DNA from: Umbilicaria muhlenbergii
Lineage: Eukaryota; Ascomycota; Lecanoromycetes; Umbilicariales; Umbilicariaceae
Direction of reading: 5' to 3'
NCBI GenBank assembly: GCA_000611775.1
Contig: KK106981.1
Coordinates: 3,146,474 to 3,210,473 of the forward strand
Length of the DNA: 64,000 nt
The translations under genes were made by a program, and so were the position numbers. This document shows, piece after piece, positions 31,297 to 42,516 of the stretch. Under the pieces are notes generated by a model. That model saw only the letters and a program-made list of their open reading frames with translations. It was not told where the DNA came from and made no database searches. Within the stretch, counting starts at the first letter, position 1. The number at the start of each line of letters is the position of its first letter.

Positions 31297-33660
31297 ATGA
31301 GCAATTACATCTCCTCGTTCCTCATCGAACCCGTCGTTCGTCAAGCCCGCCGTTTCTCTCGCACACACGACGACAGCGATTCTGCCCACTCGGACCCGCA
31401 TCTGCAACATGGTTCCGATGAAGATGAAACCATCCACGTAAGTAGTAGATTGGGGGCCTCGACCGCCAACGGTGTCCGAGCGGTGCAGGATGCCTTGAGC
31501 GCCAGCGCCTGGCCTCAAATCATCCCCGGACAGCCTGTGGTGCTGTCTCCTTCTTCAGAAGATGGTGGATTGGAAGCAGAGCTGGCAGCGCTGAGAAATC
31601 GTGAACAGCGGGCTTCATCCCTAAGCAACTCGCAAAGGCAATCGACACATCACAGTCTGACAGACATCCTTCGGGGGAATTCATTGGGAGTGGATGATGA
31701 CACGTCAGGCAATCCGCTTTACGGCATTCCCGGTCGATTCCGATCCACCACCACGTCGTTCAGCTCCTTAAGCTCCCTGAACGATGCTACTGTGACCCCG
31801 ACCGAAGGCCATACCCGATCACGTGCCAACACAGCGAGGGGGAGCTATAGCAGCCGGATGGGTGATGGATCTCTGCCAGCCGACGATGGGATGGGACTCA
31901 TGCGGAGACGTATCAAGGACATTCAAAAACTGAACGCTTCAAACGCGGACAAAGCTCGCCTGATACATGGGCTCATGACGGAACAATACAATTCATCACA
32001 GCCTAGTCTGCATGCTCACCCTTTCCATCGAGGGAATTCGCCAGCAAGTCTGCTGAGCCAGGACAGACCCTTTACCCCAAACTCCGACCATTCAATGAAT
32101 GATTCGGGGCTATTTGCTTCACCTCCTACCTCACTGTCGTCTGTCACCGATGCCGACAATCCATACAATCTCACCCCGGACGATCTGATACCCACATACA
32201 TGCCAAAACCCGTACCTCCAGTTCCCGACACTGCAGCAGAAAAAGCTCAGTTCGGACCCTCTGATCCAGAAGAGGAGGAGAGGTTACCGTCACTAGGATG
32301 TAAACATTATAAGCGGAATGTCAAATTACAATGCTCCTCATGTAGTCGGTGGTACACCTGTCGCTTTTGTCACGATGAGGCTGAAGACCATTCGCTGAAG
32401 CGGAGAGAGACGAAGAACATGCTTTGCATGCTTTGTGGATGTGCACAGCCGGCGGGAGAGGAATGTGGCAACTGTGGTGAACGAACCGCGCGCTATTTCT
32501 GCAACGTCTGCAAGCTTTGGGATGATGCTAGTGAGAAGAGTATATACCATTGCAACGATTGCGGGATATGTAGGGTAGGACAGGGACTCGGGAAGGACTT
32601 CTACCACTGCAAGGTAATGGTTCACGCCGAGGAACTACCAATGCGAAGTTGGGATTTGCTAACGAAAACCCAGACTTGCTGTGTGTGCATGTCCATCTCA
32701 ATCCGAGACACCCACCGCTGCATCGAACGTTCCACCGACTGCGACTGTCCCATCTGCGGCGAATACATGTTCACCTCCCCCCAAACGGTCGTCTTCATGC
32801 GCTGCGGCCACAGCATCCACCACCTCTGCTACTACGAGCACATGAAGACCTCGTACCGCTGCCCCATCTGCAGCCGCAGCATCGTCAACATGGAGATGCA
32901 ATTCCGCCACCTCGACCGCACCATCGAAAGCCAACCCATGCCCCCACAATTCCAGGACACCAACGCCTGGGTCTACTGCAACGACTGCTGCGCCAAGACA
33001 TCGGTCAAATACCACTGGTTGGGGTTGAAGTGCGGGGTGTAAGTATATATATCATCGCCGCCGTTTGGGCGTTGCTAGTAGCTCTATGGATATGAACTGA
33101 CAAGGCACAGTTGCGACTCCTACAACACCGCGCAAATCTGTATCCGCAGCGGCGCCGACCCGGGCACCACCCCACAAGTCGTCATCGACGCCTCCCCGGA
33201 TCCCGTCGCACCCGACCCCGTCTCTCCAGACTCTGCACGCCCAGTATCCCGCGGTCGACTCTCACGCGGTGGTATTGGGCCCTCGGGCCGAGCCACCTCC
33301 GCTGTGGACGGCGTCCGCTACTCGCCATACCATGTCCCGCAACGCGCGGTGAGATCTGTTTCTCCGTCGCGAAGTGCGCTTATGGATGTGCCTACGCAGT
33401 CGTATAATGACGAGGGGATGGATACGGATGACGAGGGTGAGGAGGTGGATTTCTGGGGGAGGCAGAGCACGAGGGAAAGGAAGGGGGGGAAGTGTGGTGG
33501 TGGGGGTGGAGGTGAGGGGAAGAGGGATGGGGGGGAGGGAGAAGGGGAAGGAGAGGAAGAGGAAGAGGATGAGGATGATGACATGGAGGAGGAGGAAGAT
33601 GAAGATGATGGGGATGAAGGCGAGGAGGACGACTATATGGCGATTTATGGACATCGGTGA
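31297..33660 (+). CDS. PIRH2/RCHY1-type CHY and RING finger E3 ubiquitin ligase
   Basis: Three exons (31297-32613, 32674-33038, 33111-33660) give 743 residues. The first 320 residues are Ser-rich and probably disordered. The CHY zinc finger follows (LGCKHYKRNVKLQCSSCSRW, TCRFCHDEAEDH, MLCMLCGCAQPAGEECGNCG), then the CTCHY part (YFCNVCKLWDD, YHCNDCGICRVGQGLGKDFY). The RING-H2 comes next (DCPICGEYMFTSPQTVVFMR, CGHSIHHLCYYEHM, YRCPICSR), and a zinc ribbon (VYCNDCCAKTSVKYHWLGLK, CGVCDSY). The C-terminal 180 residues end in a long Glu/Asp/Gly tract. Known relatives ubiquitinate regulatory proteins. Intron 1 (60 nt) is in frame and stop-free, so its retention would insert 20 residues between CTCHY and RING. 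Confidence 0.93.
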
Positions 33661-34044
33661 CGCTGGGGGCAAAGGTGGGGTTGGCGTTGGGATAAGCCCA
33701 AGTCAATTCCCTACCTTGACGCATTCATTCGGGGTTTCAGTTTCAAAATGTCTATACCGCGGCGTTTGGGTCAGGAAAGGGGATGAGTTTGGCTTGGGCT
33801 GAGTTTGGGAGGGTTGGGGAGCGGAGTAGTTCGGCCGCTCAGTCCGTCAAGCAGCAGGGGTGTGCGAGGCTGGTTTATGTATTATGTGTACGACAATATG
33901 GATTCATGTACAAACGCCCATGACAGCCGCATTGATGTTTCTGGATCCCTGTGAACGATCCACCCTCTGCACTATCCATCTATTACCCATCCCGACGGCT
34001 CCCCCAAATCCCCTATCGGCCCCTCACATGGTTCCGCGGTCACT
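33661..34044. other. Convergent 3' intergenic region
   Basis: Separates the convergent RING ligase and coiled-coil genes. No gene is supported. Confidence 0.5.
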
Positions 34045-34942
34045 TTATTCGACGTCGCACATACTCGGTAATTTCTTCCCTGATGCTACGACATCCCCCT
34101 CTCTCTCCGTTTTCCCCTCTTTCTTTCCCTCCTTCTCCGCCGCCTCCCCTCTCTCCCGCTCTTTCTCTCGATCAGCCCACCTGACGCCGTTCCCATTCCC
34201 ATTCCCGGACACAGCAGCACCACCTGCACTTTCCTTCCCATGTCCTCCATCTTCGGTACCCGCGAGAAGGCCTGCAGGGGTCGCAACGCCACTGGTATCG
34301 GAAACCACAACAGGCGGAATAACTGGAGCGGTGGCGAGGAGAGGTGTAGCACCCGTAGCGGCAGTGGTGGAGAGGGGACTGCGCGGTAAGAGGGTTACCG
34401 ACTGCGCGGCGAACGGGATGGATTTGGCCATCAGAGCCTGTTGGACCATTTGCGCCAACTGGTGGGTTTCGATTTTGAGTTCCACCTATCCACACGGTAG
34501 TACCATCAGTTTCCTCATTCCTTCCCTGTGATGGCCAAGTTGCGACAAGCAATGGGAACGAATCTATATATATAGCACAGACCCGACAACCGTGCAGAGA
34601 AGCACACGAGGGGTTGGGGGGGGGGGGGGGCGCCTCAAACGAAAACCCCAAGCATCAAGACACAGCGCCAACACAATCAATCTAAGCCTAGCTCTCAAAC
34701 CACCCAGATAGCTGGTTCGAAAAGTCTCAAAAGGGAAAATAAGAACTCACCACACCCCTCCTCAACTCCTCCACTTCGGCCTCTAACCTCTCAATCCTGC
34801 CGCGATTCTCCCTCCGCTCTCTCTTCCACGCTTCGAAATGGCCGATTAGCTGTGCGTCTTTCCAGAGTTCGTATTCGCCGGGGGAGAGGTCGGAGAGGGG
34901 TATTTTTTTGGGGTTGGTGGTTGTTGGAGGGGCGGAGGGCAT
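34045..34942 (-). CDS. Coiled-coil protein of unknown function
   Basis: Not recognised. Two exons (34942-34751, 34485-34045; GTGAGT donor, 265-nt intron) give 210 residues. The N-terminal part SDLSPGEYELWKDAQLIGHF leads into a heptad-like helix (RENRGRIERLEAEVEELRRG) that continues across the splice (ELKIETHQLAQMVQQALM). The C-terminal half is low-complexity, Thr/Ala/Gly then Glu/Lys-rich. The conserved-looking first 85 residues suggest a dimerising helical protein. The intron contains a G-run at 34615-34630. Confidence 0.7.
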
Positions 34943-35371
34943 GATTCACGAACGGCTGGGGGTTATTTGAGCAAGGACGGTGGTGAGAGGGTTGGTCGGT
35001 GACCCGGGGGGGTTGGTGAGGGTGGTGGAATTGGGGGGCCGGCGGCTAGAGCTGACAAAGATGCGTAGAGGGGGTGATGATGTAGTAGGAGAGGAGAGGA
35101 GAAGAAGAAGAAGAAGAGGAGGAGGAGGACAGATTCTGCGTTCGGGATGGAGACAAAAATGCAGAATGCACGGTGTAGAAGACCAAGACTCCAGAAAAGA
35201 GGCAAGGAAAAGAAAAGGAAACCCGTTCGAAATCAAGTCCAGTGATGCCATTAAAGTACCAAACTCCACATCTGAGCAACCATACCTGATACTCCGCGTA
35301 CCTCTCGTCATGTTGTAGTCAATTCAGTAATCGACCACCAGGTGCGCGGACACTTCCAAACCTTCGTCGCC
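34943..35371. other. Intergenic region with GA-rich tract
   Basis: Contains the promoter of the coiled-coil gene and an AG-rich low-complexity run (about 35090-35130). No gene is supported. Confidence 0.45.
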
Positions 35372-35887
35372 ATGACCGCCGCCCGCATCCGCATCCGCAA
35401 GAGAGAGAAAATAGACTTGGCGGGTCAAAGCAGGCAGAGTTCGACGCAGGAAAAATTCGAATCGTGGGAAGAAAACCTACTACCCACCATCACGGCGTGC
35501 AACTATGTACACACGTATTGCGCGACGATCCAAGAAACGAACGCACGACTTCAGAAACAGACCACGGGGCGGCAATGGGAAGAAAAAAAAGTTAAGAGAG
35601 TAGATCAATTGAAGCGGGCTGGATACCCATATACCGTCCATCCATCCACGCATACCCTCTACCCCCTCCCCTCTTCGGCACCACCAGCACCAACACCAGC
35701 ACCAGCACCAGCACCAGCACCAACACCGAGCACGAACACGAAAGCGTGTGCGTTGCTTCCATTCCAAGCCAAGCCAGAACAAGACAGTGCAAGAAGATGC
35801 TCGCTCGACAGCCCCCAGAACCAGCACCCCACGCCTCCCAAGCCGCGAGAGCGAAGAAAGAGCCATCGAAGCCAAAGTCCCCGATGA
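35372..35887 (+). CDS. Doubtful small ORF
   Basis: An ATG-initiated frame of 171 residues (MTAARIRIRKREKIDLAGQS onward). The part WEENLLPTITACNYVHTYCA looks protein-like, but the middle is made by a CACCAG repeat and the end is low-complexity. No family was recognised and no promoter stands out. It may be a real lineage-specific gene or a chance frame. Confidence 0.25.
   Translation: MTAARIRIRKREKIDLAGQSRQSSTQEKFESWEENLLPTITACNYVHTYCATIQETNARLQKQTTGRQWEEKKVKRVDQLKRAGYPYTVHPSTHTLYPLPSSAPPAPTPAPAPAPAPTPSTNTKACALLPFQAKPEQDSARRCSLDSPQNQHPTPPKPRERRKSHRSQSPR
35679..35727. repeat. CACCAG/CACCAA hexamer microsatellite
   Basis: About eight units of CACCAG or CACCAA in tandem (ACC/AGC triplets), translating as Ala-Pro repeats in one frame. 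Confidence 0.9.
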
Positions 35888-36106
35888 TCGCGTCATACTG
35901 TGCACGCAATACTGGCAAACAACTACTTTCCGCTCAAGTTCGATGTTGAGCAAGAGTCCCTATGCCACGAAAAAGATTTCCAATCTAGCTATGCAATGTA
36001 AAATAGGAACATACACGCATTCGCCACCTGACTTGACACCGCGCCACCACTTCTTCCGTTCAGCGCACAGGACTGCAGCGTGTCGGGGACCAAGCGTGGT
36101 CTTTTC
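35888..36106. other. Short intergenic region
   Basis: Flank downstream of the MFS transporter gene; nothing further seen. Confidence 0.4.
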
Positions 36107-38255
36107 TCACGCCGCACCAGCCATGATCTTGCCCATGTTGAGCCTCTACAGAAAAGTCGTGAGCTGGAAGTCTCGTGCGGGGTGCGCCCAGCAACAGCGG
36201 GGGCGGACTTACGGTGATGAAACACGAGCACAGCAGGCAAACCGCAGCGGCAACGTAGACGAGAATGAACCTGGAAGGAGTGAGCGGAAGTTTCAAAGGC
36301 CCTGATTTCCCGCAGAATGTGGGAAGGAATACGCACGTCTTACTCAAACCCGCAACGATCGCCTCGAGGGCACGTGCTTTCGTCGCGCTCGGGAGGCCGT
36401 TGAAGACGCTGTTACTGGTGCCCGATACAGCGGCCTGGAGCTGTGCTTTAGTGAAAGTTGGCAAGACCAAAGCGAGTCCGGCGACGGCTTTATTGACAAA
36501 CACCGCTCCAGCGATTGACAGCCCCAGTGCAATGCCGCCCAGTTGCGCTTGTACAAGTTAGCAAGCTGACGACTATCATGCAAGGTGAAGGTAAATACCT
36601 AGCGACATGAAGCTGACACCGTAGGCGCCATCCTCGGGCTTGACAAAGAAATATATGACCGTGTAACCCGCTTGGACGAACGCCCCACATCCCAGCGCTA
36701 GCAATACTTCGTATCCGTAGATCGCTGATGTAGACGTGTTGACGTTGATGCGTGCTGTACTATCGTCAGCAACTAGCATAGGGAAAGTGCTCGAATTTTC
36801 AGAGACGTACACATGAGAACTCCGCCAACGAGTGCAAGGATACTTCCACCGATATACCAGTCCTGAAAGGAGCCAAACTTGACCATGAGCTGTCCGTTGG
36901 AGAAGATGGTGGCACTGAGGAGGAATATAAGGGGAAGGAGTCTGACAGCAGACTCGATTGCAGAATCACCTCGCGTGAATTGGAAGTAAATAGGGATGTA
37001 GTAGATGGGAATAAATGCAGCTGTATTGACCGCAGCTGCACAAATGAAAAGTATGATTGCATTGCGGTTCTTCATGAATTGAACTGGGAAGATTCGATCC
37101 TCGGCGCGTGTGAAGAGGCAGAAGACCTGTTGAACCCCGAATGCAATGAAGAGAACACCGGACACAACGAAGAGGGCTATTGTTACTCCGCCGTTCCATG
37201 CGTAAGACGTCCCTCCGAAATTGATGGCCACGACGAGGGTTGTGATGGCGCCAGTGATCAACGTGGAGCCCACAAAGTCAAACTCGGCGAAGCGCTGCGA
37301 CTGCGGAGTTCCCGGCTTTGGATCAGTCCGCGGTACGTAAAGAATGCAGATCAAGATGCAGAAGACGCCGATCATGGGGTTAATACTATGGCCAGCAGTT
37401 AGTTTCAGAATCATGCACAGTAGCATCTGCTCCTTACAAAAATGCCCAAGGCCAATAGACAATGGCAAAGCCACCGCCTACGACGGGTCCAAGAACAGTA
37501 CCTAAACCCCAACATATGCCGCTGTTGGGTGTCAGCTCGTTGAGTCTCATTGTGGTGTCATGTATGTGCTTACATTGTAGCTAGATAGCCTGACCTCTCC
37601 TTCTCTGTGGTGTAGGTTATCATCAAAGTCAAGCAGCCCAGGTACATGCCATTGCCGCCGACTCCGGCGAAGACCCGTCCAACAATCTCGGCGGCCATGG
37701 TGGGAGCCGCTCCACAAAGTATAGATGATGCTTGGAAGAGAATACTGGAGCCAATGAACAGCCACTTCGCATCAAATGTTGCGTAAAGCTTGCCGAACGA
37801 GAGAGCTAGAACGACAGCGCCAATAGTGAAGCTGAATACGTCAATGTTTTTTGTACATGACCGAAGCCCAGCACAAAGCTTACCCCACAGAAAGCCAGGA
37901 CAGTTGATCAACATGATGGAAGTCGTTCACTATAATCTACGCCGAACGTCAGCACACAGGAAGTTCATCAGTGCAAGGCTGTGGGGCCTACCGGGACTAG
38001 ATCTGCCAAAACTGTATTGTCGAGGGAGAACAGGAAGATACTGGAAAGCATGCTGAACACAACCAGGAACCACTAGACAGTGTTAAAAGGAATAGAAAGG
38101 ATACCGAAGGATGTATTCACTCTAAAGCCAGTAATTTTTCTGGAGTTCTGCACATCTTTGGTCGGAGCCATACCATCAACCACACCCTGCTCAATGTCGG
38201 AACTGTGGACATCCTTTTCTGAGCCAGTGACTGCCGCATTGAATGAGTCGGACAT
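36107..38255 (-). CDS. DHA2-type MFS efflux transporter (cluster exporter candidate)
   Basis: Multi-exon gene of about ten exons; exon 1 is 38255-38121, then 38072-37992 and 37936-37884. A hydrophilic N-terminus (MSDSFNAAVTGSEKD) is followed by WFLVVFSMLSSIFLF and the family signature SLDNTVLADLVP. Then come FTIGAVVLALSFGKLYATFD, EIVGRVFAGVGGNGMYLG, GLGTVLGPVVGGGFAIVYWP, and further membrane segments (NPMIGVFCILICILYV, AIILFICAAAVNTAAFIPIY, AQLGGIALGLSIAGAVFV). This is the 14-helix drug:H+ antiporter layout of fungal toxin and metabolite exporters. The last exon is uncertain: a TGA at 36109-36107 or a TAG at 36148-36146 depending on the acceptor. It marks the left edge of the putative metabolite cluster. 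Confidence 0.88.
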
Positions 38256-39275
38256 GGCAGGAAGCCGGACGTCCTCTTCTCACAGTGGTGTTGCTGGAGT
38301 GTGCAATGATTTGAACAACAAGGCTATTGAAGAAACGCAAACAGCACGGGTGGAGAGGAGAATCTCAGAGAATGACAGAAGAGCAGCAAGATAGTAACAG
38401 GGATTCAGTGTGTCGGGATGAAGACTGGTAGCAGAGCTGTGCTCATGAGGTTGAATATCAATTTGAAAGTCCCTCCATCTCTGATTATGTAAAGCCGCAC
38501 GGAGCGGCGAAAGAGGCTCTAAAGGCATGTTTGATTGCTAATCGGCTGTGTACAGGAATCTCCGTCTCGAACCCGACCCTATGGTAATGCACCCTATGGT
38601 AAAGCAATTCTAGAAGACCGTTGAGCAGTTGCAAGACGGACGTGAAATGGGCGTGGATGGCTGGAACGGGTTTAGCTCCGGAGTTCCCTGGCTGTTTGCA
38701 GAGGTGCAAGGCCGGAGCAAGATGGCCTCGAGCCTTGTAAGCGGAATGGAATATTGTTTATCCGCTTTAACTGTCCCATAGTTAGATGCGCAGAGGTATA
38801 TGAGCATGTGGAATACTCGGAATCTATGAGATTGCTACATCCTTTGTTGTTTTCATTCCTTGATCTAAAGCAGCCATTGGTTATATTTTTCAGTCTATAA
38901 TAGCTCCTTGCTGCTGTCATATGTTAACACAGGAGCCAAGCTGCGTACAGGTACTGCTCCGCCTAAGGCACCATCCGAGGACGGGGTACTTCTTGTCTAT
39001 TGACTTCTAAAATGTCGAGGCCGAAGCACTACTTCCATCTCTGCATGCAAAATTAGGGTGCTGGGACTCGAGCGCGTTCTATAGGTACCTTCTATAAGTG
39101 ACTGGCTACAGAGGCTTTCTATAGACTCGTCAACAGTTTTTAAGCTCTCTGAGGTCTGCTTTCTTCCCTACGTTCATTTTAGCCCATGTAAATAGCAACG
39201 TATTGTCTGGTTGACCTCTATCTATGCTTCTATTCAACACCACTATCAAATCCTGATGAAGAGCCGATTCTATTT
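38256..39275. promoter_or_regulatory. Promoter region of the MFS gene
   Basis: No gene is supported. A perfect CTCCGGAG palindrome lies at 38676-38683 and a CCGGAG at 38712-38717, matching sites in other promoters of the cluster. The part from 38800 to 39270 is AT-rich with several TTCTATA-like words. Confidence 0.4.
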
Positions 39276-40331
39276 CTACATATCCTTCTGGGCTAGCAGC
39301 CACTTGAGCTTCGGTGTGTAGCCAAAGGCCTTCATCTCAATCACCAATCGGTCCAAAAAGGCATGATACTCCTCGGCGTCCTGCGCGACGCCTGGTATGC
39401 CCCCTTCTAAATAGCGTGGTGTTAGATATCAATAATCAAAGCCCGCTGGACAGAGACTGTTTATTTACCAGGTATTTTCCACGCCAGATGTCGAAAGCTC
39501 TCCACCCACAGTTCTGCCGAAGGGTCTCTATCCGTTTGGCGCTTAGCCGTAGCGCCGTACCCTAGATCAAAGGAAGCTTCTGTGATGTTTCGGCAGTTTT
39601 CTGCCTCTAGAAGCTTTCCCAGCCCGGCCCATATGTGGATGTCCGCTCCAAAGGACTCGGTCGACCATCTCTGCACTAAGTTCAACTTCTTTTGCTCCGG
39701 AAACTTATCCGACACGTTAGGAAGAATCCATTCGGCCTCAACCAGTTGGATGTATCCTCCGGGTTTGACAACTTCCAAAAGATTTTGGATTACTGATGGC
39801 CACTCTGCGGTCGTAATGCCCCAGATAAGGAGACGTTGATGTACCAAATCAAACCCGTTGGACCATCCCCATGCTTGTGGGAAAGGGAGTCGGATGTCGT
39901 GGGCCCGCAGATCTAAATCTGGGTTGTTCTGAAAGAGCTGGGCGGTAAGATCGACACCATGGAGCTTCAGTCCGTCAGGGTGCTGCAAGCCCAGGTCGGC
40001 AAGCCATGTACCTATGTTGAGGAACTCCCTAGTCAGCGGTCTGCCCTCGCAATAAGATTGGTGATGTGAGCTGCAACTCAATAGCATGAGACGCACCATC
40101 GGCGCATCCCGAATCTAGAACAGCGGCATTTTTCGGTAGTATAGTAGGTATGAGCTTGTCATCTGTTGCTGTTTTCAGAAATCGATGTTGTCTTTGCAGC
40201 CTCAAGATTTCAGTATCGTTATGCGGAAGCACGTACACCCCTTCCGTTCCGTTATAAACAGGGTGTGCATGTGGAAGCGCGGATGGGTCGAGTGTGCGCT
40301 GTGAGGCCGAAAGCGCTGTTTCGGCAGCCAT
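39276..40331 (-). CDS. LaeA-like SAM-dependent methyltransferase
   Basis: Three exons (40331-40097, 40011-39469, 39403-39276) give 301 residues. SAM-binding motif I spans the first intron: AAVLDSGCADG then TWLADLG. The partner acidic loop is LKLHGVDLTAQLF, motif II region is NGFDLVHQRLLIWGI, and motif III is NLLEVVKPGGYIQLVEAEW. The C-terminal exon gives EEYHAFLDRLVIEMKAFGYT. The fold is that of the fungal UMTA/LaeA-like group, many of which lie in secondary-metabolite clusters and methylate small molecules. No target can be read from sequence. It shares a 474-bp divergent promoter with the unassigned 493-residue gene, which supports co-regulation. Confidence 0.88.
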
Positions 40332-40805
40332 GGTTCCTGGGCTTCCTCTGCAGGCAAAAATGGGATGGTCATGGTCATGTTATTGTTAATCACCTCCTTT
40401 CAAATACCAGGTTCTCCACCTCCGGCTCACTGAGCCAGCCTCGCCAGTTTCTTTGACATTCTGTTCGCTATTCCGCGTCGACCACTGAACTCCGGTTGCT
40501 CGCTAAACCAACTTGTCCCAACTCCGACCATTCATAGCCACTCCATGCCTCGGCGGCAGCGTTCGATGCTTTGTTAGCTTTCTTGGTGCTTGTGTAAGTG
40601 ACTGCTAGATGCTTATGCAGCGTTTGAAAGTCCGCCGTGGCAGCTCACCCGCTTCGCTGTTTCTTAAGGTTATATTACTCCATGAGGTGTGTGAGCCGGT
40701 TCTCAACGCTCTGATGCACTTTCCCATCACGCTCATCTTATCTTCCAGCTTCTGCAGACTTCATCACTCAATACCACTCGGCATCAAGCCTCTTTGGCAG
40801 TAAAC
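40332..40805. promoter_or_regulatory. Divergent promoter: methyltransferase / 493-residue protein
   Basis: The two genes point away from this 474-bp gap. CTCCGG occurs at 40420-40425 and 40490-40495, the same core as in the oxygenase/ligase promoter. Confidence 0.45.
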
Positions 40806-42287
40806 ATGGGCCATGGATTCTTTGACAAAGCTCATCAATTCAAAGGATATAATGGACTTGGGATTGGTCAGATAATTGATCCTGTTGCTGTTGGTGGCAG
40901 GGGAGCTTCAACTTCGCGCGGCTCTACATGGTACCTCCCGCCGGGAGTATACACTCCACGACAAATAGTCGCGGGCTGCGCTCCATTGTTGGAAGCAGTG
41001 CTGCACAATCTCGGCCCTGACCCAGCGGAAACGGTCCCCGCGAGAAGGATGCTGCTTGAAAACCTAGCTTCGAATTTGCAGTTAAACACCCGCGAATCAA
41101 GTTTTCGAATCGACGTCACGACCACAGACGCTGGACGGAAAGAAATTGCAACGCAGGCATTGAAGATTGGAGAGACCCTGGTACAGTATGCATACGACAC
41201 CCCAGAACCAGACTTCAACGCAGATCTCAATATTCGCAGCCCTTGTGAGGGTCATCTGTTGAAGCCTCCAGTGGCCGAACTGATGTTCGGACCACGCAGC
41301 CAGATGCATCTAATGCAAATATACAACGAGTACCTTCATCAAATGGTGCTGCTGCGGGATGCTCTGCTACCTTTTCACAACTTCGCCGAAGTACTCATCC
41401 CAATCGAGGGGAAAGCTGACCGCAAGTCATTGGGCATGAGATTTATTGAACACTCGCGTTCGCTGTTCCTCGCAGAGTTCATGACACGCAGCATCTCCCA
41501 GAAGCTAGTTTTCGACGTTGCCAAGGCCTTGCTCGCTCCGAAGCTTCCTAGCACAAGTGCTTATGGTTTCCAGTATGCGTATGGACTTGTTCTTCCCGCT
41601 TTCGTGGCTGGCAGCCCTTCACTCCGTTTGCTCCAATATATCCCTGCTCGCCTTTCCAAAAATTCAACCGAGTTACTCTTTGAATACGAGCACGAGGACT
41701 ACTTCTCCGCTCCGCGTACGGAGATCTCTCCGCCGCTCATGATGCAAAGTGCTGGTTCTTGGCCTCCGTCTGGGATCGCAACAGCGGATAGTCAGATCCA
41801 GAGTTCCTTCCTAGATATTGACGGGTCAATCGATATCAAGGGTTCTTCGGGTGGTCTAGTCAGATTGACCATCGTTTTCGAAGCTGGCGAATGCGCATCA
41901 GTCGATCTAGGTCAAATATCCCGCGGTCGACGCTATGCCTATCGTATTCAAGGTACTCAAGCAAAACGCGCCGACGTTGCTGCAGAAGGGGATACGTCCC
42001 AGGCAGAAGGAATCAGTAGAGCCAGCGAGGTGCACACAGCTATGGCTGTACTGACGCAGTCCGGGAATGGCTTGGTAACGGCGGAAAGGGGTGGTGTTCA
42101 TGTTATTCAAACCGACGATCCAATCGTCGGACTGGCGTTGTTGGGGAAACTCTATCCAGAGAACATTGTCATGCTCGACGCCGAACAGTCGCCCACACTA
42201 TTGGAGAGGGTAGGAAAGTCGTTTGGCAACGGGCCAAAATTCGTCATTTGCGGCACGGACTGGAGCATCATGCCTGATCGCGGCTAG
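40806..42287 (+). CDS. Unassigned intronless protein of the putative cluster (493 residues)
   Basis: I do not recognise this protein. ATG at 40806 (MGHGFFDKAHQFKGYNGLG) opens an uninterrupted frame to TAG at 42285-42287. Codon use and length show it is a real gene. Visible features: GSTWYLPPGVYTPRQIVAGC near residue 42; a mixed helical part (MQIYNEYLHQMVLLRDALLP, EFMTRSISQKLVFDVAKALL) at about 160-260; a beta-rich stretch (LVRLTIVFEAGECASVDLGQ) at about 350-370; and an alpha/beta-looking end (HVIQTDDPIVGLALLGKLYP, ENIVMLDAEQSPTLLERVGK, FVICGTDW). No signal peptide or membrane helix is seen, so it is probably a cytosolic enzyme or scaffold. It is divergent from the methyltransferase gene. Confidence 0.85.
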   Translation: MGHGFFDKAHQFKGYNGLGIGQIIDPVAVGGRGASTSRGSTWYLPPGVYTPRQIVAGCAPLLEAVLHNLGPDPAETVPARRMLLENLASNLQLNTRESSFRIDVTTTDAGRKEIATQALKIGETLVQYAYDTPEPDFNADLNIRSPCEGHLLKPPVAELMFGPRSQMHLMQIYNEYLHQMVLLRDALLPFHNFAEVLIPIEGKADRKSLGMRFIEHSRSLFLAEFMTRSISQKLVFDVAKALLAPKLPSTSAYGFQYAYGLVLPAFVAGSPSLRLLQYIPARLSKNSTELLFEYEHEDYFSAPRTEISPPLMMQSAGSWPPSGIATADSQIQSSFLDIDGSIDIKGSSGGLVRLTIVFEAGECASVDLGQISRGRRYAYRIQGTQAKRADVAAEGDTSQAEGISRASEVHTAMAVLTQSGNGLVTAERGGVHVIQTDDPIVGLALLGKLYPENIVMLDAEQSPTLLERVGKSFGNGPKFVICGTDWSIMPDRG

Positions 42288-42516
42288 GTGGAGCGACATA
42301 GAAGTAGCAGTTGATGGCGAGCTTTGTAGGTCATTATTGGCATATGGCGCATTAAATATAAAATAATAATCAAGTTACATCTCTCAGAATGATCCGAGGA
42401 AGAAGTCTTGTGTAGACGCGCACATTTCTCCCGAACCTTCTACAAGTTGTGTATGGAGCATTGTTTGTCCGCCCCGGTCACACTCACGTGACTATGTCCG
42501 CTCGGCGACCGCCTAT

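Noticed and set aside
33318-33802. Several low-complexity frames on both strands at the RING ligase 3' end
   Set aside because: Produced by the GA-rich tract that encodes the acidic tail of the ligase.
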